From NCBI GenBank assembly GCA_964626565.1, contig CAZVFX010000031.1, positions 1 to 58,639 of the forward strand: a stretch of DNA of 58,639 bases, given 5' to 3'. The notes under the pieces were generated by a model that made no database searches, had not been told where the DNA came from, and was given only the letters and a program-made list of their open reading frames with translations. The DNA comes from CAZVFX01 sp964626565 (lineage in GTDB: Bacteria; Myxococcota_A; UBA9042; CAIXZC01). Positions 34,190 to 41,915 of the stretch are shown in pieces. Numbering within the stretch: the first letter of the stretch is position 1; each line of letters begins with the position of its first letter. Position numbers and translations under genes: made by a program.

Positions 34190-36310
34190 TTATTCGAACA
34201 GGTTTTCGATGTTGTAACCTTCCAGCCACTGGATGGTGCATTCGGCGGGAGCGGCTTGGGTGAGGATGCCGAAGCGTTCGATTCTACTTGGCGGACCTTG
34301 GCAATTGCGGTCCCCTCTTGCCCGGATGGTGAGAAGGGCAGACTGCTCGTCCAGTTCGGTTGGCACGACGGAGTACACGTAGTAATGCGGTCCCGGAATG
34401 GAGAAGCCGATGGCTTGCCAGAACGGATGGTCCCACGACGTTGCCCCGGCATCGCAGGAGCCGTTTTTGTCGGCGTCTGGGCCCCCGTTGACACCGCAGC
34501 AGGTGCCCTCGACGGGTGTTGGGCCGGGATAGAAGGGCAGCACGCAGTCGTCCGCCACATAGGCGGATATGCCGTCTGCGATTGCCTGCAGGTTGGTGAC
34601 TGGTTCGAGGAACTCGTGCTCGAAGGTCTCTGCGTTGAGCAACTTGTCGGGGGAATAGAGGTCGTGGGGAACTCCGAAGGGGCCGAGTGTGTTCTCCCGA
34701 AGGCGGATCGGGATGGCCAGAGGTGGGTCGTAGTCGGAACCGCCTTCGTGAGGCAGGTAGGCCATGTACTCCTCACGTTCAACCTTGCAGTTACCCCCGT
34801 CGTCCTGGACCGTGGCAGCCAGCACGAGCCTCTCCTTGAACCACTTGCAGTACGGGTTGCCCCGCGCCTCGAATCGGAGTTCGAGGGAATCGTCCTGCAG
34901 TGGGGACTCCTGGACGGCAAGGACATACCTATGTGATTCGATGATGTTGATTCCCATGTTCGCCCATGCGGGCTCACTGAAGCAGCCGAAGCAGGGGTCG
35001 CACAGGTCGTCGCCGGTCACGTCCGGACCACCGAGACTACCGCAGCAGGTGCCTTCGACCGGGGTTATCCCCTGGGACAAAGGAAGATAGGTCGGGAAGG
35101 CATCTCCGTGGGCATCCAGCGCAGCAGCCGTTCCGGGTGGAACCAGGCACCCGGGCGCTGTGGTCTGGGCGCGGGGAACGGAGAAGTAACGGTTGGCTCC
35201 GCGATAGGCCTGAAGGAGGTAGCGTATCGGCTCACGGAAGCGCACAGCGAGGGTGTCCTCGAAAATGATTCGAAAGCCACACGCATAGCCGCCTTGCCCC
35301 GTCCAGCATTGGGAACCCAGGTGGGGCACGTGCGAGGGAGAAGTTGTTGCGTGTGCGGGTCCGGTTTCGGGTACATACCGAATCGTCTTCGGGACGTCCA
35401 GGCAGTTGTAGTATTTGTCCCCGGCGCATTCAGCCGTGAAGCGTCCCGAGATGGAAAACGTGCCTTTCTTCTGGTCGCAATCAAGGTCCCCAACCGCGCT
35501 GATCGTGAACAACTTCTCGCCGATCTTGCCGTCCCCGGTTTCGTCGAAGGCGTAGTTGTACCTGTGTTCCCCTGTCTTGCGGAAGTTGAGAATATTCCAG
35601 ACCTGCATGTCCCAGATCATGGGGTTGGAGTCGCAGTAGTTGTTGGCGTCCGCGTCGGGGCCGCCGAAGGCCACGCAACATGTCTCCTCGACCGGCGTCA
35701 GCCCCTGGGAAAGGGGATAGACCTTGCCGACCGGCAGTTCAGGGGGAGCGAAGCCGTCTTCGTTCGGTTCCCAGTTGGCATAGTAGGCCTGGGCGCCGCG
35801 GTAGATCCTGGCCAGGTCCCTCATGACGGCCTGGCAGTCGGTGTTGGGCACCGAGTTGCAATCCCCCGTCGCCCCATCCAAGACTTCCAAGGTACACGGG
35901 TTGCCGTCACTTTCGCAGATAATCGCGTTGCACCAGCCTTCTTCTGCGCAGTTGTAACAATAGCCGTCGATGCACTTTCCCTGCTCGCCGCAGCCGTCTG
36001 GTCCGCACGAGGTGTTGTCGGGGGGGGCGGGGCTGTCGGGGAAGGTCAATGCGTCCGGCGCGATCACTTCATCGCAGCCGGGGAGGCAGCCGACGTCACA
36101 GACGGTGCTGCCGAAGTCCGCAGCGGCGGGGCAATGCGTGTCCGGGGACGGGCAGGTTGCGTCGGATGCGCCGCAGCCAACGTCGGGTGTGCCGCAGGCG
36201 GCATCCGCCGTACCGCAGGCTGCATCGTCAGCGCTGCAGGTCGTGTCGCCGTTGCCGCAGGAAGGGGTGAGTGCGAGCAGCGCTGCACAAATAGGGAGAT
36301 GGAATCTCAT
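34190..36310 (-). CDS. Lipoprotein with three pilin-head-like domains (paralog B)
   Basis: 706 residues. ATG 36310 has GGAGG 7 nt upstream. The signal ends ALTPSC, a likely lipobox. Residues 22-60 have Cys every seventh position (DAACGTA-type heptads). A Cys linker (CGPDGCGEQGKCIDGYCYNC) and GWCNAIICESDGNPCTLEVL precede three domains homologous to those of paralog A (~150-290, ~350-510, ~555-706): IYRGAQAYYANWE, AYRGANRYFSVPR and IADGISAYVADD helices, VYPLSQGLTPVEETCC, FPTYLPLSQGITPVEGTCC, and a shared C-terminus CTIQWLEGYNIENLFE. Unlike A it is lipid anchored. A surface-displayed, non-polymerising pilin-head array is the inferred form. Confidence 0.83.
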   Translation of the reverse strand: MRFHLPICAALLALTPSCGNGDTTCSADDAACGTADAACGTPDVGCGASDATCPSPDTHCPAAADFGSTVCDVGCLPGCDEVIAPDALTFPDSPAPPDNTSCGPDGCGEQGKCIDGYCYNCAEEGWCNAIICESDGNPCTLEVLDGATGDCNSVPNTDCQAVMRDLARIYRGAQAYYANWEPNEDGFAPPELPVGKVYPLSQGLTPVEETCCVAFGGPDADANNYCDSNPMIWDMQVWNILNFRKTGEHRYNYAFDETGDGKIGEKLFTISAVGDLDCDQKKGTFSISGRFTAECAGDKYYNCLDVPKTIRYVPETGPAHATTSPSHVPHLGSQCWTGQGGYACGFRIIFEDTLAVRFREPIRYLLQAYRGANRYFSVPRAQTTAPGCLVPPGTAAALDAHGDAFPTYLPLSQGITPVEGTCCGSLGGPDVTGDDLCDPCFGCFSEPAWANMGINIIESHRYVLAVQESPLQDDSLELRFEARGNPYCKWFKERLVLAATVQDDGGNCKVEREEYMAYLPHEGGSDYDPPLAIPIRLRENTLGPFGVPHDLYSPDKLLNAETFEHEFLEPVTNLQAIADGISAYVADDCVLPFYPGPTPVEGTCCGVNGGPDADKNGSCDAGATSWDHPFWQAIGFSIPGPHYYVYSVVPTELDEQSALLTIRARGDRNCQGPPSRIERFGILTQAAPAECTIQWLEGYNIENLFE
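36131..36247 (-). repeat. 21-bp tandem repeat encoding Cys heptads
   Basis: Encodes residues 22-60 of paralog B with Cys at 25, 32, 39, 46, 53 and 60. Units such as DAACGTA, DAACGTP and DVGCGAS derive from imperfect 21-bp DNA repeats placed directly after the lipobox. Confidence 0.75.
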
Positions 36311-36341
36311 TCTGTTCCTCCGCAAAGTGCAGAATTTGGTA

Positions 36342-36360
36342 CTGGTTTCAGTTTAGCAAA
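36342..36360 (-). promoter_or_regulatory. Conserved upstream element of pilin-head gene B
   Basis: Minus-strand TTTGCTAAACTGAAACCAG, identical over 19 nt to the element before paralog A. TTGCTA is a possible -35; the -10 region (AATTCT) is poor. Confidence 0.5.
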
Positions 36361-36381
36361 AAGCGGTCCTTTGGCGCAATC

Positions 36382-36410
36382 GGGATTCTTCGACTGCGCT
36401 CAGAATGACA
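36382..36410. repeat. Intergenic hairpin repeat, copy 2
   Basis: GGGATTCTTCGACTGCGCTC then AGAATGACA. ATTCT (36385-36389) pairs with AGAAT (36402-36406), loop 12 nt, with compensatory changes relative to 20566-20594. Confidence 0.65.
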
Positions 36411-36502
36411 CCTTGGCTGCAACCGAGATTGGCAAACGGTGGCGGACATGGGGGAGGTCCCTCTCTCGCTCCAGGGAGTCGGTGCCAAGTGCGGGAATTG
36501 GT

Positions 36503-36526
36503 GCGTCGCTGCGTTCGGGATGACAG
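36503..36526. repeat. Partial hairpin repeat, copy 3
   Basis: GCGTCGCTGCGTTCGGGATG followed by ACAG keeps the loop and right side of the repeat but not a matching left arm, so it looks decayed. It lies between the two minus-strand genes, in the largest gene gap (36311-36542). Confidence 0.5.
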
Positions 36527-36542
36527 TTCGGAGAGAGGACGA

Positions 36543-38036
36543 TTATTCGTCCCTCTCGTGAGCCAGGCGGTCGCGTTCGGTCTGGAAGTAATGGAGGGGG
36601 GAATACGAGAGGAAGTTGGAGAGCCGGGAGGTGTAGATACAGGCGTAGTCTTCTACCTGGGCGCCGAAGACGCTGTGCGCGGTGCCTTCCTTGAACAACA
36701 TGCCCCAGTTGGGGTTGAACTTCGACAGGATGGAGAATTCGGTTTTCTCCATGCGGCGCCCCACCTTTTCAATCGCTTCGCGAATCGACGTGACGTTGCG
36801 CTCGCTCACGGTGGTCACATCACTGATGGGACCGATGGGGTCCGCACCGTTGCCGCCCGCCAGTTCCTGGATGTTCAGCAGCGACATGAGCAGGCGCTGC
36901 TGGTAGTTCAACTCGATATTCAGGGTGTGACGGCGGCGGAACAGGCGGTCGAGCTTGAGCCGGTCCTCCTTTACTGTGGCCAGCGTCCCCAGTTCCTGCT
37001 CCATTTCCGGAATGATCATTGCGGTGCGCCAGGTGCTGGTCTTCTTGGACTTCAAGATGTCGCCGTAAATATGGTCGCCGATGTAAAGCACCTTGTCGCC
37101 CCCGGCCCCGAGTACGCCCTCGAGAGAGCGCAGACAGCCGCCCCGGTAGCACTTGTAGTTGATCTCCTCGGGCGCCAGCTCTTCCGGTCGCAACGGTTTC
37201 TTCTTTGTGAAGAAAGTGGGCTTGCCCGCCTTGACCGAGATGACGTCGAAGTAGTCGGTCCATCTGGGGAAGGAGTCGAGCACGCCGTCCAGCAGGTGAG
37301 ACATCATTGCGTTGGTGTAGCTCCAGCCCGAGTTGGTGAGCAGGAACAGTTTCTTGCCGGAATAGATGAAGCGCTCCAGCGTGTAGGCGATGTCGGGATC
37401 CCGCTCCACATATTTCGCCAGGTCCTTCATGACGACCCGCTTGAGCGTGTCGTCACGGTGGATGCCGTCAACCGCCTTGCGGATGCACGCATACGCGTGT
37501 TTGTACTCCGCCGCGTTTCCTTTCCCCGAGGCGTCGAGCATGTCCACCGTTTGTGCATACATGTGAGTCTCGGGCAGCGAGAACAGGGTGTCAACGAGCG
37601 CCAGTTCAGATTGAGACGGGCGAATGACGCGCTTTCGGTACAGTTCGTTGCGTCGTTCGGGCGGGATTGGCCGAGAGCCGTGCAGGCCTCGGGAGACGTG
37701 GTGGTGGCGGTCCATCTTGAACACGTTGCCATGAGTCGTGTCTATCACCAGCCCGCGGATTGCGAACTCGGGGTCATACTTGAACTTCAATACTCGTTTC
37801 GGGAAATCGAACTTATCCACCAGGCGTTTCAACGCCAGGTCCCACTCCAGGAAGTCCAGCGCCTGGTTGTACACCGCCAGAGTGTAGTCCATGTCGAAGC
37901 CCACAACCTGGACTTTCTCCAGGCGAAGGTTCCTGTTGACAAAGATCCGCCGCGGGTATCGAATAGTGCCGGGCTGGAAGATATTGAGTAGCTGCAAGAA
38001 GGTCTCGGTAGGAAACCTGAGCCGCTTTTCAACCAT
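36543..38036 (-). CDS. HAD-IG family 5'-nucleotidase
   Basis: 497 residues, matching the cytosolic purine 5'-nucleotidase family (PF05761). Motif I is VVGFDMDYTLAVY (the two Asp are nucleophile and acid/base), a core block is FAIRGLVIDTTHGNVFKMDR, and motif IV is VLYIGDHIYGDILKSKK. SGWSYTNAMMSHLL matches the motif II area. The family removes phosphate from IMP/GMP-type nucleotides in eukaryotes; bacterial members are common in Myxococcota and less studied. ATG 38036 has GGAGG 7 nt upstream and a good promoter. Monocistronic. Confidence 0.92.
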   Translation of the reverse strand: MVEKRLRFPTETFLQLLNIFQPGTIRYPRRIFVNRNLRLEKVQVVGFDMDYTLAVYNQALDFLEWDLALKRLVDKFDFPKRVLKFKYDPEFAIRGLVIDTTHGNVFKMDRHHHVSRGLHGSRPIPPERRNELYRKRVIRPSQSELALVDTLFSLPETHMYAQTVDMLDASGKGNAAEYKHAYACIRKAVDGIHRDDTLKRVVMKDLAKYVERDPDIAYTLERFIYSGKKLFLLTNSGWSYTNAMMSHLLDGVLDSFPRWTDYFDVISVKAGKPTFFTKKKPLRPEELAPEEINYKCYRGGCLRSLEGVLGAGGDKVLYIGDHIYGDILKSKKTSTWRTAMIIPEMEQELGTLATVKEDRLKLDRLFRRRHTLNIELNYQQRLLMSLLNIQELAGGNGADPIGPISDVTTVSERNVTSIREAIEKVGRRMEKTEFSILSKFNPNWGMLFKEGTAHSVFGAQVEDYACIYTSRLSNFLSYSPLHYFQTERDRLAHERDE

Positions 38037-38062
38037 GTATGGTCCTCCACGCTGCGTGCATA

Positions 38063-38091
38063 ATTGTATAGTACGATTCCTTGATCTCCAA
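38063..38091 (-). promoter_or_regulatory. Promoter of the 5'-nucleotidase gene
   Basis: TTGGAG (38086-38091), a 17-nt spacer and TACAAT (38063-38068) on the minus strand. Its -35 overlaps the -35 of the divergent promoter by one base. Confidence 0.65.
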
Positions 38092-38109
38092 ATGATTCCC
38101 GACTATACT
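38081..38109 (+). promoter_or_regulatory. Promoter of the MopE-type lipoprotein gene
   Basis: TTGATC (38081-38086), a 17-nt spacer and TATACT (38104-38109), 33 nt before the ATG at 38142. It interlocks with the opposite promoter. Confidence 0.65.
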
Positions 38110-38141
38110 CTGTGATAATTGGCGTGTTATGGAGACTGCTG

Positions 38142-40445
38142 ATGAAAAGGATCCTGTTTAGTCTGTTATTAGTACTTGGTGCGTGTGGTGGTGGTGGTGG
38201 CGGTGGTGACGATAACACCGACGCCACGGAAGCCTGGTGGCCCAAAGACTACATTCCCGGGGACCCGGTGGACCCGACCGACACGGGCGAGAAAGAAGAC
38301 AAGATAGTCCCTGACCCGGATATCGAGGTATACGTGTTCCCGGACATCCAGGACCATGCGGTTCAGCCTCCCGATGTCAAGGATGAGAAGGACGAGAAGG
38401 AACCCCCCGATGTCCCGAAGGAGACCGACGGTCCCCCGCCGGTTCAAGGGGCTGTGGGTTCTGTCTGCACGTCTGCGTTGGATTGCACTGCAGGCCTGTG
38501 TCTCAATGCCCAGTCGGGAATGAAGTGCTCGGGTATCTGCGACCCGTTTGTGGCGTGTCCCGCTAACTTCGAGTGCCTGACGGTGGTCGGGTTCGAGACC
38601 ACCATGTGCGTGCCCACTATGGCCAATCTGTGCCGGCCGTGCACCTCCAATGCCGAGTGCTGGAGCAACGGTGTCGATGTCGGCGACAAGTGTGTGTCGC
38701 TGGGCTCCCATGGTCATTTCTGCGGTGGAGTATGCACCGGCGGCGGCGCCTGCCCGCTGGGCTACGAATGCCACGGCATGATCGATGTCAACGGCAGCCC
38801 CACCGACCAGTGCATCAAGGTGGAGGGCACCTGCGAGTGCACCGAGCGGTTCATCAATGAGGGGGCGTGGACCTCCTGCTACATGCAGAACCTGTACGGT
38901 AAGTGCGAGGGGGACCGCTTCTGCACCCTCACCGGGCTTAGCGATTGCACCGCACCGTTGCCTGCCGAAGAGGTGTGCAACGGACTCGATGATAACTGCG
39001 ACGGCGTGGTGGACGAAGGGGTGGCGGACTGCGAAGGTGACGGCATCCCCGACTGCGTGGATGATGACGATGACAACGACAACGTGGCGGACTTCGCGGA
39101 CAACTGTCCTTGCGGGTATAACCCGGGACAGGAGGATTTTGACAAGGACTCCATAGGCGACGAATGCGACGATGACAAGGACGGCGACGGAGACCCCGAT
39201 GCCACCGACTGTGACCCCATGGACCCGACCCGCCATCACGGCGCCGAGGAGCTGTGTGACGGCATCGACAACGATTGCGTCGGCGGCGTCGATTCGGATG
39301 AGAACGACAATGACAACGACGGCATCAAGGGGTGTGAGGGGGACTGCAACGACAACAACAGCATGGTCTACCCCGGCGCGATCGAAGATTGCGGCACTCC
39401 CATTGACGACGATTGTGACGGTGACGACAATCCCGAGGGCGGCCTCAACTGCGTCAACTTCTATAAGGACGCTGACTCCGATGGTTACGGCACCAGCGAC
39501 TTCAAGTGCCTGTGCCACCCCGAAGCCCCTTATGGAGTGGACAACTCCCTGGACTGCGATGACACGAACGCGGACGTTCGTCCCGGTGTGCTGGAAGACT
39601 GCGCAACGGCCAACATTGATGAGAACTGCGACGGCAACTTCAACATGGAAGGTGGACTGAACTGCGAGATGTTCTACCTGGACGCCGACGGCGACGGTTA
39701 CGGAATTCCACAGTCCATCTGCGCCTGCGAATCGGACGCTCCCTACAACTCGGACAACGTCCTTGATTGCAACGACAACAACCCGGACCAGAACCCGGGC
39801 ATGGATGAAGACTGCCTGACCATCGGCCTGGATGACGACTGCAACGGCACCGACAACGACATGGATGCGGACAACTGCAGCCCGTGGTTCGAGGACAAGG
39901 ACAGTGACGGGTTCGGCATCGGCATGGGGGTGTGCATCTGCAACCCCGAGTCGGTGTATGTCTCCCCCAACGGGGACGACTGCGACGACACGAACCCTCT
40001 GGTCTACCCGGGCCAGAAGGAGCAGTGCGGAACCGGCTATGATGACAATTGCAACGACGAAACCAACGAAGCTGACGCTGACGGTTGCACGCCCTGGTGG
40101 GTGGATCAGGACGGCGACGGTTTTGCCGGCACCCAGATCTGCTACTGCGAGCCTCCTGCGAATGCGGAGGACTTCCCTGAAGATTGCTGCGACGCCGACC
40201 CGCTGGCGTTCCCCGGTCAGACCAAGTACTTCTCAGAACCGGTGAACTGGTGCGACGGCTTCGACTACAACTGCGACAACAGCGACGACCCGCAGTACAC
40301 CTCTTCCTGCGTGGAAGCCCCGTGCAGCGCCGGCTGGTTCCAGCCCACTCCCGAGTGCGGCTCCACCGGCAACTGGTGCCTCAACTGTTCCGGTTGTGGC
40401 TCTTGTATCGGCCAGACGATTCAGCAAAAGCAGAAGTGCCGGTAG
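38142..40445 (+). CDS. MopE/metal-binding-repeat and TSP3-like surface lipoprotein
   Basis: 767 residues. The signal SLLLVLGACGGGG is followed by a Gly run and an acidic Asp/Pro linker. Residues ~110-270 are Cys-rich modules. From ~280 there are NGLDDNCDGVVDEG, a thrombospondin type 3-like stretch (DNCPCGYNPGQEDFDKDSIG), then at least five copies of the putative metal-binding motif: DCDDTNADVRPGVLEDC, DDDCNGT, DADGDGYG and so on (PF11617, first known from the copper protein MopE). The C-terminus is Cys-rich (CLNCSGCGSCIGQ). Expected to bind Ca2+ or Cu at the surface. ATG 38142 is preferred over 38112 since it starts the signal peptide. Confidence 0.92.
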   Translation: MKRILFSLLLVLGACGGGGGGGDDNTDATEAWWPKDYIPGDPVDPTDTGEKEDKIVPDPDIEVYVFPDIQDHAVQPPDVKDEKDEKEPPDVPKETDGPPPVQGAVGSVCTSALDCTAGLCLNAQSGMKCSGICDPFVACPANFECLTVVGFETTMCVPTMANLCRPCTSNAECWSNGVDVGDKCVSLGSHGHFCGGVCTGGGACPLGYECHGMIDVNGSPTDQCIKVEGTCECTERFINEGAWTSCYMQNLYGKCEGDRFCTLTGLSDCTAPLPAEEVCNGLDDNCDGVVDEGVADCEGDGIPDCVDDDDDNDNVADFADNCPCGYNPGQEDFDKDSIGDECDDDKDGDGDPDATDCDPMDPTRHHGAEELCDGIDNDCVGGVDSDENDNDNDGIKGCEGDCNDNNSMVYPGAIEDCGTPIDDDCDGDDNPEGGLNCVNFYKDADSDGYGTSDFKCLCHPEAPYGVDNSLDCDDTNADVRPGVLEDCATANIDENCDGNFNMEGGLNCEMFYLDADGDGYGIPQSICACESDAPYNSDNVLDCNDNNPDQNPGMDEDCLTIGLDDDCNGTDNDMDADNCSPWFEDKDSDGFGIGMGVCICNPESVYVSPNGDDCDDTNPLVYPGQKEQCGTGYDDNCNDETNEADADGCTPWWVDQDGDGFAGTQICYCEPPANAEDFPEDCCDADPLAFPGQTKYFSEPVNWCDGFDYNCDNSDDPQYTSSCVEAPCSAGWFQPTPECGSTGNWCLNCSGCGSCIGQTIQQKQKCR

Positions 40446-40455
40446 CGGCACTTTT
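40434..40455 (+). terminator. Hairpin terminator at the end of the MopE-type gene
   Basis: AAGTGCCG (40434-40441), loop GTAG, CGGCACTT (40446-40453), then TT. The perfect 8-bp stem overlaps the stop codon. It is nearly symmetric (A-rich before, T after), so it may also stop the convergent peptidase transcript. Confidence 0.7.
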
Positions 40456-40466
40456 GGCTGTCAGCC

Positions 40467-41813
40467 CTACGCCCCCACGAAATCGGCTACCACTTCATAG
40501 AGCGTTCTGACCCCCCACTTGAAGCCGTCCACAGGGCAGCGTTCGTCCGCGGCGTGGAACAGTGAGTTGAACACCAGGGTAGGGGGGAACATGACCGGCG
40601 TGAAGCCCATGTATTTGATTCCCAGGTGTGCGTACGCACCCCCGTTGGTGAATCCGGGAGTGAGATAGGGTGACACAACCGCACCGGGGTCGGTTCGGGA
40701 CACCACCTTCGAGATAGTGTCGAACAGCGGGTTTTCGAATGACACCGCGTTGCCCCTCAGGCCGCTTTCCAGCGTGACCTCGGCCAGGCCTTCCAGGCGT
40801 TGACCCATCTCCTTGGCGAACTGCTCGGGAGAGGTGCCGGGCAGCACCCTGCAGTCGAGTTTGACCACTGCCCGGGAAGGCACGACGTTGGTCTTGGTTC
40901 CGCATTCTATGACCGTTGGCTGCATGGTGTGGGACAGCATCGCTCGAATCGGTGCGGAGCGTTCCTCGGGTACCAGCTTGTCCAGCAGTAGCGAGGCGCC
41001 TTTCCCGCTCCTGATCAGCTTCAGCACCATGGCATTTGGAAATCCTGAAGCTGCGGCCAGGTGGCCGAGGAATGCCTGCACCGCGGGGTGGGGTTGGATC
41101 GGGAATGAGATCCGGCTCAGCTCCTGCAGCAGACGGGTGAGCTTGGCGGGCACAGTGCCCTTGCGCGGGACAGACCCATGCCCGCCCTTACCTTTCAGCG
41201 TCAGCTTCAGCCAGGCGATCCCCTTTTCCGCACATTGCACCGGGTAGATGCGTTTCTCTCCGACGAAGATATTCATGCCGCCTACTTCCCCGAGCGCGTA
41301 GTCGGTGCGAATGAGGTCTGCGTGCTTCTCTACCAGGAAAAAGGCGCCGTGCCGGCTGCCGCACTCTTCGTCCGCGGTCACCGTGACCACGAGATCGCCC
41401 TTGAGAGGGATTTTGTAGCGGCTGACGGTCAACGCCACTGCGACCGACATGGCGGTCATGTGTTTCATGTCCACTGCGCCCCGTCCCCAGACGCACCCGT
41501 CTTTTACCTCTCCGGCAAAGGGAGGAACGCTCCAGTCCTGGCCGGTGGTGGGAACTACATCTGCATGGGAGTCGAGCATCAACGACGGGCCGGTACCGTT
41601 GCCGGGGATGCGCAGCACAAGGTTTGGCCTACCCGGCACGTCCTCGACAGTAACCGGCTGCAGCCCTTCAGCTTCCAGGAGTTGGCGTACATAGTTCACT
41701 ACCAACGCCTCATTGCCCGGGGGGTTGGAGGTGTCCAACGTCAACAGTTTCCTGAATATGGTGAAGGCTTCATCCTGGATCTTCGGCCAGTCCGAAATGT
41801 TGGGTGCATTCAT
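40467..41813 (-). CDS. M20 family metallopeptidase (ArgE/DapE/carboxypeptidase G2-like)
   Basis: 448 residues. The metal-binding blocks are in order: LMLDSHADVVP (His), GRGAVDMKHMTA (bridging Asp), and TADEECGSRHGA (catalytic Glu and ligand Glu). The dimerisation insert holds GKGGHGSVPRKGTVP, and the C-terminal block is TPGFTNGGAYAHLGIKYMGF. Family enzymes hydrolyse dipeptides or N-acyl amino acids with one or two zinc ions. Substrate not determinable. It is cytoplasmic with no signal peptide. A GGAGG lies about 10 nt before the ATG; the gene is divergent from the radical SAM gene. Confidence 0.92.
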   Translation of the reverse strand: MNAPNISDWPKIQDEAFTIFRKLLTLDTSNPPGNEALVVNYVRQLLEAEGLQPVTVEDVPGRPNLVLRIPGNGTGPSLMLDSHADVVPTTGQDWSVPPFAGEVKDGCVWGRGAVDMKHMTAMSVAVALTVSRYKIPLKGDLVVTVTADEECGSRHGAFFLVEKHADLIRTDYALGEVGGMNIFVGEKRIYPVQCAEKGIAWLKLTLKGKGGHGSVPRKGTVPAKLTRLLQELSRISFPIQPHPAVQAFLGHLAAASGFPNAMVLKLIRSGKGASLLLDKLVPEERSAPIRAMLSHTMQPTVIECGTKTNVVPSRAVVKLDCRVLPGTSPEQFAKEMGQRLEGLAEVTLESGLRGNAVSFENPLFDTISKVVSRTDPGAVVSPYLTPGFTNGGAYAHLGIKYMGFTPVMFPPTLVFNSLFHAADERCPVDGFKWGVRTLYEVVADFVGA

Positions 41814-41915
41814 GGCTGTATTACCTCCGCAACGGCAAAGCTGGCCGCGGCTAACCGCAAAAACTGGAATATCGCGGCCTTCGAGTATATCTTCTTAATT
41901 CAGGGGGGTAAAGGG

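Noticed and set aside
33278..34936. Plus-strand frame of 552 codons across both pilin-head genes
   Set aside because: Runs through two real genes and the gap between them with no domain; shadow.
36405..37991. Plus-strand frame of 528 codons opposite the 5'-nucleotidase
   Set aside because: The minus strand carries all HAD-IG motifs and a promoter; this frame has neither.
41165..41177. Another copy of the GGGACAGACC stalk repeat inside the M20 peptidase
   Set aside because: A single ~10-nt match inside the conserved GGHGSVPRKGTVP block; coincidence is sufficient.
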